A DNA stretch of 53,740 nt from Alteromonadaceae bacterium UBA2620. Lineage in GTDB: Bacteria > Pseudomonadota > Gammaproteobacteria > Enterobacterales > Alteromonadaceae. The notes under the pieces are model-generated. The model did no database searches. It saw nothing but the letters and a program-made list of their open reading frames with translations, and was not told the DNA's origin. A program made the position numbers and the translations under genes. Of this stretch, positions 33,601 to 41,812 are shown piece by piece. Positions within the stretch are counted from its first letter, which is position 1, and each line of letters opens with the position of its first letter. The stretch covers positions 1 to 53,740 of the forward strand of contig DDJQ01000056.1 in the NCBI GenBank assembly GCA_002339125.1. Reading direction: 5' to 3'.

Positions 33601-34658
33601 CTTGACATCCCCCGGCTGGCCAGGCCTGCAGCAATAGCCAGTAATGGGCCAACCTGCTTGACCTGCTCAGTATTTAGCTTGTCGCTAATTTTGATATTGG
33701 TAAATGGATTGAAGACTTCCACCTCAATACCGAGATCCTGCTGTAAGGTATCTACCAGCGCCGGTATAACCGCGCCTGCGCCGGTCAGGACGATTTTTTC
33801 CGGGCGCTCGGTCTGCATGGTGCTCATGTACATTTGTAAGGCACGATTAATCTGCTGCTGCAGATTTGCCGCAAAAATAGGCAGGGTATCGCTAATCCAG
33901 TTGCTCGGCAGTGTATTGTTGATTAACTGCTCTTCAGTATCTTTGCGGTCCAGCATATGTACCAAAGACAAATCCTGAAGCAGCGAATCAACGCCGAAAG
34001 TGTGCTCTTTGGTATACACAGTCTTGCCATTGTCCCAAATACAAACTTGCAACAGTGATGCCCCAATATTAATGCAACAAATGCGCTGGGCTTCTTCGTT
34101 ATGGGGATAAAAGTAATCCACCGCATTTCCCATAGCGTAGGTTTCGACGTCCACTACTTTCGGGTCGAAGCTATGTTCACGTGCCAGTGTGGAGCGGTTA
34201 TCGACTACATCACGGTGGGCGGCGGTAAGCAACACGTCCACTTTGCCAGAATGAGTTTCACTTATACCCACTTCCTCGAAGTCCAGGTACACTTCTTCCA
34301 GCGGGTAGGGGATCAGGCTGTCGGCCTCGACTTCTATCTGGCCTTCCAGCTCATAGTCGGTTTGATCAGGCTCCATATGTACAATTTTACTGATGACGGA
34401 TGTGCCGGCTACGGCGATGGCTACTGGTTTAATTTTATTCTTAAGTGCCAGGCGAACTTTTCGCAGCGCCACACTCACAGCGTCGAAGTCGGTGATCTCT
34501 CGCTCTCTGAATGCCTCTTTAATAACTGGCTCGCAGGCAAACGCGGTTAGCATGTAGTCGCCTTCGGCGCCTTCCAGCACAACTGCCTTGATGCAACGGG
34601 TGCCAATGTCGAGTCCGACAATGGGTGGTTGCTTTTTCTTGAACAGCGATTTTAGCAT
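33588..34658 (-). CDS. pilM: Type IV pilus assembly ATPase-fold protein PilM
   Basis: Cytoplasmic actin-like protein (FtsA fold) that binds the N-terminus of PilN and connects to the motor. 356 residues with the phosphate-1 loop VGLDIGTRCIKAVVLE (14-29), the CCINIGASLLQVCIWD phosphate-2 region and the nucleotide-binding VLTGAGAVIPAL near 290. First gene of pilMNOPQ, divergent from ponA across a 139-base gap that must hold both promoters; this linkage is conserved in gammaproteobacteria. Confidence 0.96.
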   Translation of the reverse strand: MLKSLFKKKQPPIVGLDIGTRCIKAVVLEGAEGDYMLTAFACEPVIKEAFREREITDFDAVSVALRKVRLALKNKIKPVAIAVAGTSVISKIVHMEPDQTDYELEGQIEVEADSLIPYPLEEVYLDFEEVGISETHSGKVDVLLTAAHRDVVDNRSTLAREHSFDPKVVDVETYAMGNAVDYFYPHNEEAQRICCINIGASLLQVCIWDNGKTVYTKEHTFGVDSLLQDLSLVHMLDRKDTEEQLINNTLPSNWISDTLPIFAANLQQQINRALQMYMSTMQTERPEKIVLTGAGAVIPALVDTLQQDLGIEVEVFNPFTNIKISDKLNTEQVKQVGPLLAIAAGLASRGMSRWHM

Positions 34659-34797
34659 ATCAACTGAGTCTCATTTACTTGCGATCAATTTCTAACATAA
34701 GATGTTACTTAAAATTTTTCCATTTAATGGTTCTAATAAATACACTTAGGTATAAAATATAAGTCATTCTGGCAAAAAAGCCCTGTTTATTCTTATT

Positions 34798-37449
34798 GTG
34801 AAGTACATCAAAACCTTCTTATTACTCGGATTTATCGGTGCACTGCTCGGCGGTATTGCACTCACGGGTATATATTTTTATATCAAGCCGGACCTGCCCA
34901 GCGTTGCAATCCTCAAGGATGTGCGGCTGCAAACGCCTATGCGTATTTATACACATGACGGCAAGCTCATCTCCCAGTACGGTGTAAAGCGGCGTATACC
35001 GGTAACCCTTGACCAGGCCCCGGATCTGCTGCAAAAAGCGATTTTGGCCACCGAGGACAATCGTTTTTACGAACACTTTGGTATTGATCCTATCGGCATC
35101 ACCCGGGCTTTCATTAACCTTGTCCTGACCGGTGAGAAAAGTCAGGGCGCGAGTACTCTCACGCAACAGCTGGCCCGGGGCTTCTTCTTAACCCGGGAAA
35201 AAACCTATATTCGTAAAATTAAGGAAGTCTTTATTGCTCTGCACATGGAAACTGAGCTCAGCAAAGACGAAATTTTCGAATTGTATTTAAACAAGGTTGA
35301 GTTGGGTCATCGGTCCTTTGGTTTTGGTGCTGCCGCACAGGTGTATTACGGTAAGCGGCTTGATGAACTGACGCTGGCGCAAATTGCCACCCTGGCAGGT
35401 CTGCCCCAGGCACCTTCGGTATTAAACCCGGTTAGTCGTCCTCAACGCTCCGTGGAGCGTCGTCGAATCGTGTTACTACGAATGCTGGATGAAGGGTATA
35501 TTACCCGACAGCAATTTGATGAAGCAGCCAGCGCACCGGTGACAGCCGAAAAACACGGTGCCGAAATCGAACTGGACGCGCCTTATCTGGCCGATCTGAT
35601 TTATTCAGAAATGGTGACGCTGTACGGCAAGGAAGAAGCTGAAACTGGCGGTTATCAGGTTTACGCGACGGTTTCGTCTGAATTACAGCAAGCCGCTCAA
35701 AATGCGGTGAAACAGAATCTACACGATTACGATGAACGTCACGGTTATCGAGGCGCTGTGGCACGTTTATGGCCACAGGAGCAGAACAACGCAGAACCGA
35801 ATCCGGAAGAGACATCGACAGAATGCGATAGTGAGTCGCTCTACCCTGACTGGCCCTGTGAAGTAACCGAAGAAACCCTTATCAACCAACTGGATAACGC
35901 CGGCGCTTTTGGCTTTGTATTTCCGGTGGCTGTTATCAGTGTTGACGAACAATCTTTTACCACCCGAGACGTTACCGGCATCGAACGGGTGATTGAATGG
36001 GAAGGTATGGACTGGGCCCGGCCGTTTTTAAGTGATAGCAGACAAGGGCAGCCTCCGTCTCAGGCTTCTGATATTGTTAGTGCGGGCGACATTGTCTATA
36101 TCAGGGAACAGGATAATCAGTGGCGTCTGGCGCAGTTGCCAGAGGTCAGTGGTGCCTTTGTGGCGTTAGACCCTTATGACGGCGCGGTACAGGCTATTGT
36201 AGGCGGCTACAGTTTTTACCAAAGTCAGTTCAACCGGGCTACACAGGCTAAGCGTCAGGTGGGCTCAAACATTAAGCCGTTCGTTTATTCTGCGGCACTC
36301 GACAACGGCTACACCGTGGCCAGTATTATCAACGATGCGCCAATCAATGAATGGGATGAAGCAACGGGTGTGGCCTGGCGTCCGCAAAACTCGCCGGCAG
36401 AATATGACGGTCCTATCCGTATGCGGGTGGCTCTGGGTAAATCGAAAAACGTCGTATCAGTGCGCTTACTGCGTGGCGTAGGGCTGGATAATACCATTGA
36501 ACACCTCACCCGCTTTGGTCTCGATAAGGCCGATATTCACCGCGATGAAACCGTGTCGCTGGGCTCAAGCTCCCATACGCCATTGGAAATAGTACGTGGT
36601 ATGGCCACCATTGCCAACGGCGGCTTTCTGATTGAACCTCACTTTATCGACCGGGTATTGAATGAGACCAGTGAAGTGCTGTGGCAAACCAATCCGGTGG
36701 TTGCCTGCAACAACTGTGAAGAGAACAACGTTAAGCAACAGCAGCCGGTCAGCGGGGAAGCGGATATCGAAGCGCTGCTGGCCGCCGAGTTAAACCAGTC
36801 GCTGCCGGTACAGACCGATAGTGATGAAGTGTTGGCAGCCCCCAGGGTGATTACGCCACAAAATGCCTTTTTGGTTGCCGATATGATGCGCACCGCTGTA
36901 AGAGCCAATGGTAGCTGGAATAAAAAGACCTACTGGCAGGGGACTGGCTGGCGGGCGAGAAATATTCTGCAGCGCACCGACCTGGCCGGTAAAACCGGTA
37001 CCACCAACGACTCCCGGGATGCCTGGTTCAGTGGCTTTAGCCGTAACCTGGTGGCAACTGCCTGGGTTGGTTTTGATGACATGACCAGGCAGCTGGGTCG
37101 CGCGGCTTATAATAATCCGCTGGCTAAGCGCGATCCTGATCGGTTTGGCTGGATGGGTAACGCGATGGTGGGCACCGAGAGCGGTGCCATGGCGGCACAG
37201 CCAGCGTGGATTCGCTTTATGCAGGTGGCGCTCGAGGACGAGCCGGAAGAAGCCATGTCAGTACCAGATGATATTGTGCGGGTACGGATTGATCGTACCA
37301 GTGGGAAGTTGACCCGGCGCACAGACCATACCACACTATTCGAGTATTTCCTGAGGGGCACTGAGCCGACCATGTATGTCTTAGATGACGAAGTCATGGA
37401 TCCGGCTGAGCAGGAAGACTCAACGCCTGACGTAGAGGAAATCTTCTAA
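34798..37449 (+). CDS. mrcA: Penicillin-binding protein 1A
   Basis: Bifunctional class A peptidoglycan synthase (also called ponA). 883 residues: short cytoplasmic tail and one transmembrane anchor (about 6-28); glycosyltransferase family 51 domain (about 50-230) with catalytic Glu86 in ATEDNRFYEHFG and the STLTQQLARG motif; an OB-like outer domain (about 310-440); and the transpeptidase domain with nucleophile Ser490 in VGSNIKPF, the S-K-N triad 549-551, and KTG 732-734. The GTG at 34798 is the best start (MKYIKTFLLLGF); no stronger ATG exists upstream of the anchor. An inserted, Cys-containing acidic loop lies in 330-360. Divergent from pilM. Confidence 0.97.
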   Translation: MKYIKTFLLLGFIGALLGGIALTGIYFYIKPDLPSVAILKDVRLQTPMRIYTHDGKLISQYGVKRRIPVTLDQAPDLLQKAILATEDNRFYEHFGIDPIGITRAFINLVLTGEKSQGASTLTQQLARGFFLTREKTYIRKIKEVFIALHMETELSKDEIFELYLNKVELGHRSFGFGAAAQVYYGKRLDELTLAQIATLAGLPQAPSVLNPVSRPQRSVERRRIVLLRMLDEGYITRQQFDEAASAPVTAEKHGAEIELDAPYLADLIYSEMVTLYGKEEAETGGYQVYATVSSELQQAAQNAVKQNLHDYDERHGYRGAVARLWPQEQNNAEPNPEETSTECDSESLYPDWPCEVTEETLINQLDNAGAFGFVFPVAVISVDEQSFTTRDVTGIERVIEWEGMDWARPFLSDSRQGQPPSQASDIVSAGDIVYIREQDNQWRLAQLPEVSGAFVALDPYDGAVQAIVGGYSFYQSQFNRATQAKRQVGSNIKPFVYSAALDNGYTVASIINDAPINEWDEATGVAWRPQNSPAEYDGPIRMRVALGKSKNVVSVRLLRGVGLDNTIEHLTRFGLDKADIHRDETVSLGSSSHTPLEIVRGMATIANGGFLIEPHFIDRVLNETSEVLWQTNPVVACNNCEENNVKQQQPVSGEADIEALLAAELNQSLPVQTDSDEVLAAPRVITPQNAFLVADMMRTAVRANGSWNKKTYWQGTGWRARNILQRTDLAGKTGTTNDSRDAWFSGFSRNLVATAWVGFDDMTRQLGRAAYNNPLAKRDPDRFGWMGNAMVGTESGAMAAQPAWIRFMQVALEDEPEEAMSVPDDIVRVRIDRTSGKLTRRTDHTTLFEYFLRGTEPTMYVLDDEVMDPAEQEDSTPDVEEIF

Positions 37450-37492
37450 CGTCTATACTCAAAACAACAAAATAAGAAACTGGTTACTAATA

Positions 37493-39184
37493 ATGTCTGA
37501 TGACGATAAGCGATATTTGTATATACCGCATGCCGGCCCGTCTTTGCTGGAAACCCCCCTACTGAATAAAGGCAGTGCGTTCAGCGCTAAAGAGAGGGCC
37601 CGTTTTAACCTTACCGGTCTGTTACCCCCGCGCTACGAAACCATCGAAGAACAGGTGGAACGGGCTTATCTGCAATATAACTCCTTTGATGAGCCCCTGA
37701 ATAAGCATATTTATTTACGCGCCATTCAGGATAACAACGAAACCCTGTTTTACCGCCTGATCCAGTCGCACATTGAAGAAATGATGCCGATTATTTATAC
37801 CCCTACGGTGGGCGACGCCTGTGAACAATTCTCCGATATCTATCGCAGTTCACGAGGCCTGTTTATTTCCTGGGAAGAGCGCGACCAGATTGATGACATT
37901 GTCCGTAATGCGACTAAACGTAAGGTCAAAGTCATTGTGGTAACTGACGGAGAGCGTATCCTCGGCCTTGGTGATCAGGGCATTGGCGGGATGGGGATCC
38001 CTATCGGTAAGCTTTCCCTTTACACCGCTTGTGGTGGTATTTCTCCCGCCTACACCTTACCGGTGATGCTGGATGTGGGAACCAATAACGAAAAACTGCT
38101 TAATGACCCAATGTATATGGGCGCGCGTCACCCTCGTATAAGCCAGGCGGAGTACGATGAATTCCTCGATTTGTTTATTCGGGCTGTTAACCGACGCTGG
38201 CCGGAAGCGCTGATTCAGTTTGAAGACTTCGCTCAGCCCAACGCAATGCCACTGTTAAACCGTTATCGCAACGAGGTGTGCTGCTTTAATGATGATATCC
38301 AGGGCACTGCGGCAGTCACTCTAGGTACCATTCTGGCGGCATGCCGCATGAAACAAGCGAAGCTCTCGGAGCTGAAGGTTGTGTTTGTGGGCGCAGGCTC
38401 TGCCGGCTGCGGTATTGCCGAAATGCTGATCCAGCAAATGGTTTCTGAAGGCCTCAGCGATACAGAGGCGCGTAAGCAAATATTTATGGTCGACCGTTAC
38501 GGACTGGTTATGGAGGGGCAGGAGGGCCTGCGGGACTTCCAGCAACGCCTGCAACATACCCAGGAAGAAATTGCTGAGTGGTCATTCAGCGGTGAATATC
38601 CGGTATTGCTGGATGTGGTTAACTGCGCACAGCCCGATGTGCTGATTGGTGTATCCGGCCAGCCCGGCTTATTTACCGAGCATGTGGTACGCGCCATGAA
38701 ACGGCATACAGAACTGCCTATCATATTTCCGCTCAGCAACCCATCTCGCCAGGTTGAGGCCCGTCCGGAACAGGTGATCGAATGGACCGACGGGGAAGTG
38801 GTTATTGCTACAGGCAGCCCCTTCAAGCCTGTGGAATACGAAGGCAATGTTTACCCGGTTGCACAGTGTAATAACAGTTATATCTTCCCGGGAATTGGTT
38901 TGGGCGTGATTGCCTCAAAAGCCCGCTTAATCAGTGACGAAATGCTGATGGCTGCCAGTAACGCGCTGGCCAATGCCTCACCGCTGGCCAATACCGGTGA
39001 GGGGGAGTTGTTGCCACCACTACGTAAGATCTCGGCCCTGAGTCGCCAGATTGCCTTTGATGTTGCCAAGGTGGCAATGCAGCAAGGACTGGCACTGGAG
39101 CAAACTGACGACAACCTGCTAGCCAGCATTGAGAAAAACTACTGGCGCGCGGAATACCGTCCCTACAAGCGGGTCAGTATCTGA
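37493..39184 (+). CDS. maeA: NAD-dependent malic enzyme
   Basis: Oxidative decarboxylation of malate to pyruvate with NAD. 563 residues, close to E. coli MaeA (565). Visible: YTPTVGDACEQFS, the Tyr/Lys catalytic region RGLFISWEERD and GDQGIGGMGIPIGKLSLYTACGG, the metal-binding FEDFAQPNAMPLL and FNDDIQGTAAV, and a Rossmann motif VFVGAGSAGCGIAEML. The C-terminal SNPSRQVEARPEQV and NNSYIFPGIGLG blocks are also conserved. It follows mrcA by 43 bases on the same strand. ATG at 37493. Confidence 0.97.
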   Translation: MSDDDKRYLYIPHAGPSLLETPLLNKGSAFSAKERARFNLTGLLPPRYETIEEQVERAYLQYNSFDEPLNKHIYLRAIQDNNETLFYRLIQSHIEEMMPIIYTPTVGDACEQFSDIYRSSRGLFISWEERDQIDDIVRNATKRKVKVIVVTDGERILGLGDQGIGGMGIPIGKLSLYTACGGISPAYTLPVMLDVGTNNEKLLNDPMYMGARHPRISQAEYDEFLDLFIRAVNRRWPEALIQFEDFAQPNAMPLLNRYRNEVCCFNDDIQGTAAVTLGTILAACRMKQAKLSELKVVFVGAGSAGCGIAEMLIQQMVSEGLSDTEARKQIFMVDRYGLVMEGQEGLRDFQQRLQHTQEEIAEWSFSGEYPVLLDVVNCAQPDVLIGVSGQPGLFTEHVVRAMKRHTELPIIFPLSNPSRQVEARPEQVIEWTDGEVVIATGSPFKPVEYEGNVYPVAQCNNSYIFPGIGLGVIASKARLISDEMLMAASNALANASPLANTGEGELLPPLRKISALSRQIAFDVAKVAMQQGLALEQTDDNLLASIEKNYWRAEYRPYKRVSI

Positions 39185-39195
39185 TTCTGGCCCGA

Positions 39196-39225
39196 TTACC
39201 GGCTGCGCAGCTGCGCAGTCGGTAA
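39196..39225. repeat. 30-base near-perfect palindrome after maeA
   Basis: TTACCGGCTGCGCAG (39196-39210) is followed immediately by its complement CTGCGCAGTCGGTAA (39211-39225) with a single G/T mismatch. As RNA it forms a strong hairpin 11 bases past the maeA stop, but no T-run follows (AAAACTG). It may be a maeA 3' stabiliser or weak terminator, or an activator-binding site for the promoter about 100 bases downstream. Confidence 0.7.
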
Positions 39226-39321
39226 AAACTGTTATCGATTTGCAACATTTACCCACCCTTTATCCGCCTGTTTTTCTGCTGTATTTGATTAACTATCTGT
39301 AAAATATAGATAAAGTTTATT

Positions 39322-39337
39322 TGGCACGGCTCTTGAT
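39322..39337 (+). promoter_or_regulatory. Candidate sigma-54 promoter
   Basis: TGGCACGGCTCTTGAT (39322-39337) matches the sigma-54 pattern TGGCAC-N5-TTGCW except for A instead of C in the -12 GC. The GG (39323-39324) and GA (39335-39336) are separated by the required 10 bases. No sigma-70 pair with normal spacing fits as well. Transcription would start near 39347. Confidence 0.5.
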
Positions 39338-39346
39338 TATACTAAA

Positions 39347-39489
39347 GTGTAATGCATTTGCTTCACTAGGGCATGCATTGCACATTGCTTTTCAGATGTG
39401 TCACAACGGCGTCAATCCGGATGGATGAAGCGCTTGTTGTTCCCTTCTTTTGATCCTCAGGGGGCGATGGAGTGCCCCCTCTTTTTTTT
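39347..39489 (+). ncRNA. Candidate small RNA between maeA and the hydrolase gene
   Basis: A region of about 143 bases lying between the sigma-54-like promoter and a strong intrinsic terminator, with no gene-like ORF (only a 10-codon frame, ATG 39421 to TGA 39453). It can fold into three hairpins: GTAATGCA (39349-39356) with TGCATTGC (39374-39381); ACAAC with GTTGT (around 39403 and 39436); and the terminator. The middle part, ACAACG then GATGAAGC then CTTGTTGT, is faintly reminiscent of GlmZ, a sigma-54-dependent RNA of enterics, but homology is not established. Alternatively it is only the long 3' untranslated end of maeA mRNA. Confidence 0.42.
39459..39489 (+). terminator. Strong intrinsic terminator
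   Basis: Stem AGGGGGC (39459-39465) pairs with GCCCCCT (39474-39480) over an 8-base loop and is followed by C and eight T. The polarity is plus strand only, so it ends transcription coming from maeA or from the candidate small RNA promoter. Confidence 0.92.
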
Positions 39490-39511
39490 GCAAGCTTTTA
39501 GCGGATTGGGA

Positions 39512-40372
39512 TCAGGAGTGTTCAACGATCCAATTCACAATCTCCGGCCAAAACGGCAGTCCGTGTTTCGAGAAAAAACGCATGTGACCAAGATGCCCGA
39601 GACCATGCTGGGCAGGTTCGATTATCTTGCGTGTAACCTTCAGATTTTCATAAACGGTAAGGATATCTTCCACATTGATCTGTGGAGAGATTTGGTCGTC
39701 GACCGCGCGTATCCATAATGCCGGCTGGGTAAGCTGATCATAATAATGCTGCTGAATATGGCTGCCAAACTCAGTTTTGGCATACCCCTGACCGTTACAC
39801 CAGCGCCGCCACTGAGCACCCACTCCCTTCGGTAGCGGTTCGCCCATACCCATCCAGTGGGACTGAGTACGGCCAAATAACGCATTGGTCACTGGAATAA
39901 ACACGTTCATATAAAACTGTGCCTGGTACTTATAGGCGCCGGTAAAGTTACGTAAACAGCCGGATGAGCTGCCGTAGGTAATAATGCTGGTCAGCTCGGT
40001 GGCGTTGGGCATGAGTCCTGCCAACTGACCGCCGGCACTGTGGCCAATCAGGTGCAGTGGCTGCTCGGGATACTGTTGTTGTAGAAAAGCCAGTGCTGCC
40101 GGCATGTCTTTCTGGCCCCAGTCCTGTAAGCGGGTTTCGCGCATCACTTTGCGGGTTTTGGGTGAGTCTCCGATGCCGCGGTTATCAAAGGTGAGCACGG
40201 CAATGCCTTGTTCGGCCAGAAAAGTGGCAAAGCGGGTATAGAAACCCTGTTTGATGCCTGTAGCCGGCGCAATCATTACCGCCGCAACGGGTGAATCTAA
40301 TGGCTTATAGAGTAAGCCGGATAAAGCAATATCGTCTGTACACTCAATGGTGACAGCGTGGGGAGAAAGCAT
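39512..40372 (-). CDS. Alpha/beta hydrolase
   Basis: A 286-residue cytoplasmic alpha/beta-hydrolase-fold protein of the COG4757 type (predicted hydrolase; by recollection). Nucleophile Ser112 in LIGHSAGGQLAG; the acid is probably the Asp in IRAVDDQISPQ and the base the His in PAQHGLGHLGHMRFF. The oxyanion-side motif is APATGIKQGFY and the FDNRGIGDS turn follows the second strand. The substrate is unknown. It lies 123 bases downstream of argA on the same strand but is probably separate from the arg operon because of an intervening hairpin. Confidence 0.85.
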   Translation of the reverse strand: MLSPHAVTIECTDDIALSGLLYKPLDSPVAAVMIAPATGIKQGFYTRFATFLAEQGIAVLTFDNRGIGDSPKTRKVMRETRLQDWGQKDMPAALAFLQQQYPEQPLHLIGHSAGGQLAGLMPNATELTSIITYGSSSGCLRNFTGAYKYQAQFYMNVFIPVTNALFGRTQSHWMGMGEPLPKGVGAQWRRWCNGQGYAKTEFGSHIQQHYYDQLTQPALWIRAVDDQISPQINVEDILTVYENLKVTRKIIEPAQHGLGHLGHMRFFSKHGLPFWPEIVNWIVEHS

Positions 40373-40456
40373 AAATGACCTTCTGGTCTAACCAGTTTGA
40401 GCCAATTATAACCAACTCTTAACAATATGAAAGAGGGGAATTTTTCGTGACGCTTC

Positions 40457-40485
40457 CACTGCAACCGGGGACCCCGGCTACAGTG
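40457..40485 (-). terminator. Hairpin between argA and the hydrolase gene
   Basis: CCGGGG (40465-40470) pairs with CCCCGG (40472-40477), flanked by CACTG (40457-40461) and CAGTG (40481-40485) which also pair across a 3-base bulge. The structure lies just past the argA stop on the minus strand. There is no clear T-run, only AAAAATT further on, so it may be a terminator-like or mRNA-stabilising element. Confidence 0.45.
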
Positions 40486-40495
40486 CAGGCTATAG

Positions 40496-41806
40496 CTATA
40501 AATCGAGGGTGTAGACTTTTGATTTACGCTGAAAGTTATACAGCTCTTTCTTTTGAGCTGGCAGCGCGTCAACATCCGCAGCCTTGAAACCCTGATCCAG
40601 AAACCAGTGACCGGTCACAGTGGTTAAAACGAAGAGGCGCTGAATACCGGCGGCAATGGCGCGTTCGCGAACTTCATCGAGGATCCGCTCGCCACGGTTT
40701 TTACCCCGATAATCGGAGTGGGTTGCTACACAGGCAAGCTCGGCTGAGCCGTCATCAGGATAAAGGTAAAGCGCGGCACAGGCGATGATCATGCCGTCCC
40801 GTTCTATCACAATAAACTGATGAATTTCATTCTCCAGCCGTTCCCGGGAACGTTTCACCAATACACCACTTTCTTCCAGCGGTTTGATGAGATTGAGGAT
40901 GCCGCCCACGTCGTCGATGGTGGCTTCCCGAAGCTGCTCGTAGTGGTTTTCCATCACCAGTGAACCGGCACCGTCACGGGTAAATAATTCCTGCAGCAGG
41001 GCACCATCGGTTTCATAGCTGACACAGTGAGCACGAGGAATGCCCGCTGCCACACTGGTAGTCAGTGCGCGGATAACCGTGGCTTCGGTCATCAGCTCAT
41101 CGTCGCGGTGTAACTGTTCAAGCAGGTTTCGCTCAATGGTGCGAATAAGCTTGCCGTCTTTACGGAAAATGCCCGAATAGTTGGAGAATACCACCAGTTT
41201 ATCGGCTTCCAGCGCGATAGCGGCCTGGGTTGCCACATCTTCGTGAGACAGGTTAAACACTTCACCGGTAGAAGAGTAGCCCATCGGCGACAGTAGCACG
41301 ATAGAGCCATCATTAAGGTGGTCATTGATACCTGTGGTGTCGATACGACGCACCTGACCGGTGTTCTCAAAGTCGATGCCGTCGAGTACGCCCATCGGCT
41401 TGGCGACCACCAGATTCCCCGTACACACACGAATGTGCGCTCCATGCATAGGTGAGTTGGGCAAGCCCATGGTCAGCAGCGCTTCAATATGGCAACGCAC
41501 CGAGCCCGCTGCGTCTTTTACGCATTCCAGGGTTTCTTTATCGGTAATACGCACATCGTGACTAAAGCGCGCCTCGGTTTTACGCAGGGCTACCCGTTGA
41601 TCAATTTGCGGGCGGGCACCGTGCACCAGCACCAGGCGTACACCCAGACTGCTCAGCAGTGCGATATCCTGAATAATATTGGGAAAGTTATCGTCTTCAA
41701 TGGCCTCGCCGCCAAACATCAGCACAAAGGTTTTACCCCGGTGTGCATTGATGTAAGGCGCCGAGCTTCTGAATAATCCAATACTTTCGTGATGCGATAG
41801 CACCAT
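40496..41806 (-). CDS. argA: N-acetylglutamate synthase
   Basis: First step of arginine synthesis, acetylating glutamate with acetyl-CoA, and the usual target of arginine feedback. 436 residues: an amino-acid-kinase-like domain (about 15-285, FVLMFGGEAIEDDNF, LVHGARPQIDQ, LLSPMGYSSTGEVFN) and a C-terminal GNAT domain (about 295-430, ACVATHSDYRGKNRGERILDEV and LTTVTGHWFLDQGF). The length and architecture match the classical ArgA (E. coli 443), not the short or argH-fused forms found in some marine relatives. Last gene of the arg operon, 6 bases after argH. Confidence 0.97.
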   Translation of the reverse strand: MVLSHHESIGLFRSSAPYINAHRGKTFVLMFGGEAIEDDNFPNIIQDIALLSSLGVRLVLVHGARPQIDQRVALRKTEARFSHDVRITDKETLECVKDAAGSVRCHIEALLTMGLPNSPMHGAHIRVCTGNLVVAKPMGVLDGIDFENTGQVRRIDTTGINDHLNDGSIVLLSPMGYSSTGEVFNLSHEDVATQAAIALEADKLVVFSNYSGIFRKDGKLIRTIERNLLEQLHRDDELMTEATVIRALTTSVAAGIPRAHCVSYETDGALLQELFTRDGAGSLVMENHYEQLREATIDDVGGILNLIKPLEESGVLVKRSRERLENEIHQFIVIERDGMIIACAALYLYPDDGSAELACVATHSDYRGKNRGERILDEVRERAIAAGIQRLFVLTTVTGHWFLDQGFKAADVDALPAQKKELYNFQRKSKVYTLDL

Positions 41807-41812
41807 TGGCAG

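Noticed and set aside
39398..39718. 106-codon plus-strand frame across the terminator after maeA
   Set aside because: It contains the strong terminator and then runs antisense through the hydrolase gene, so is not a plausible CDS.
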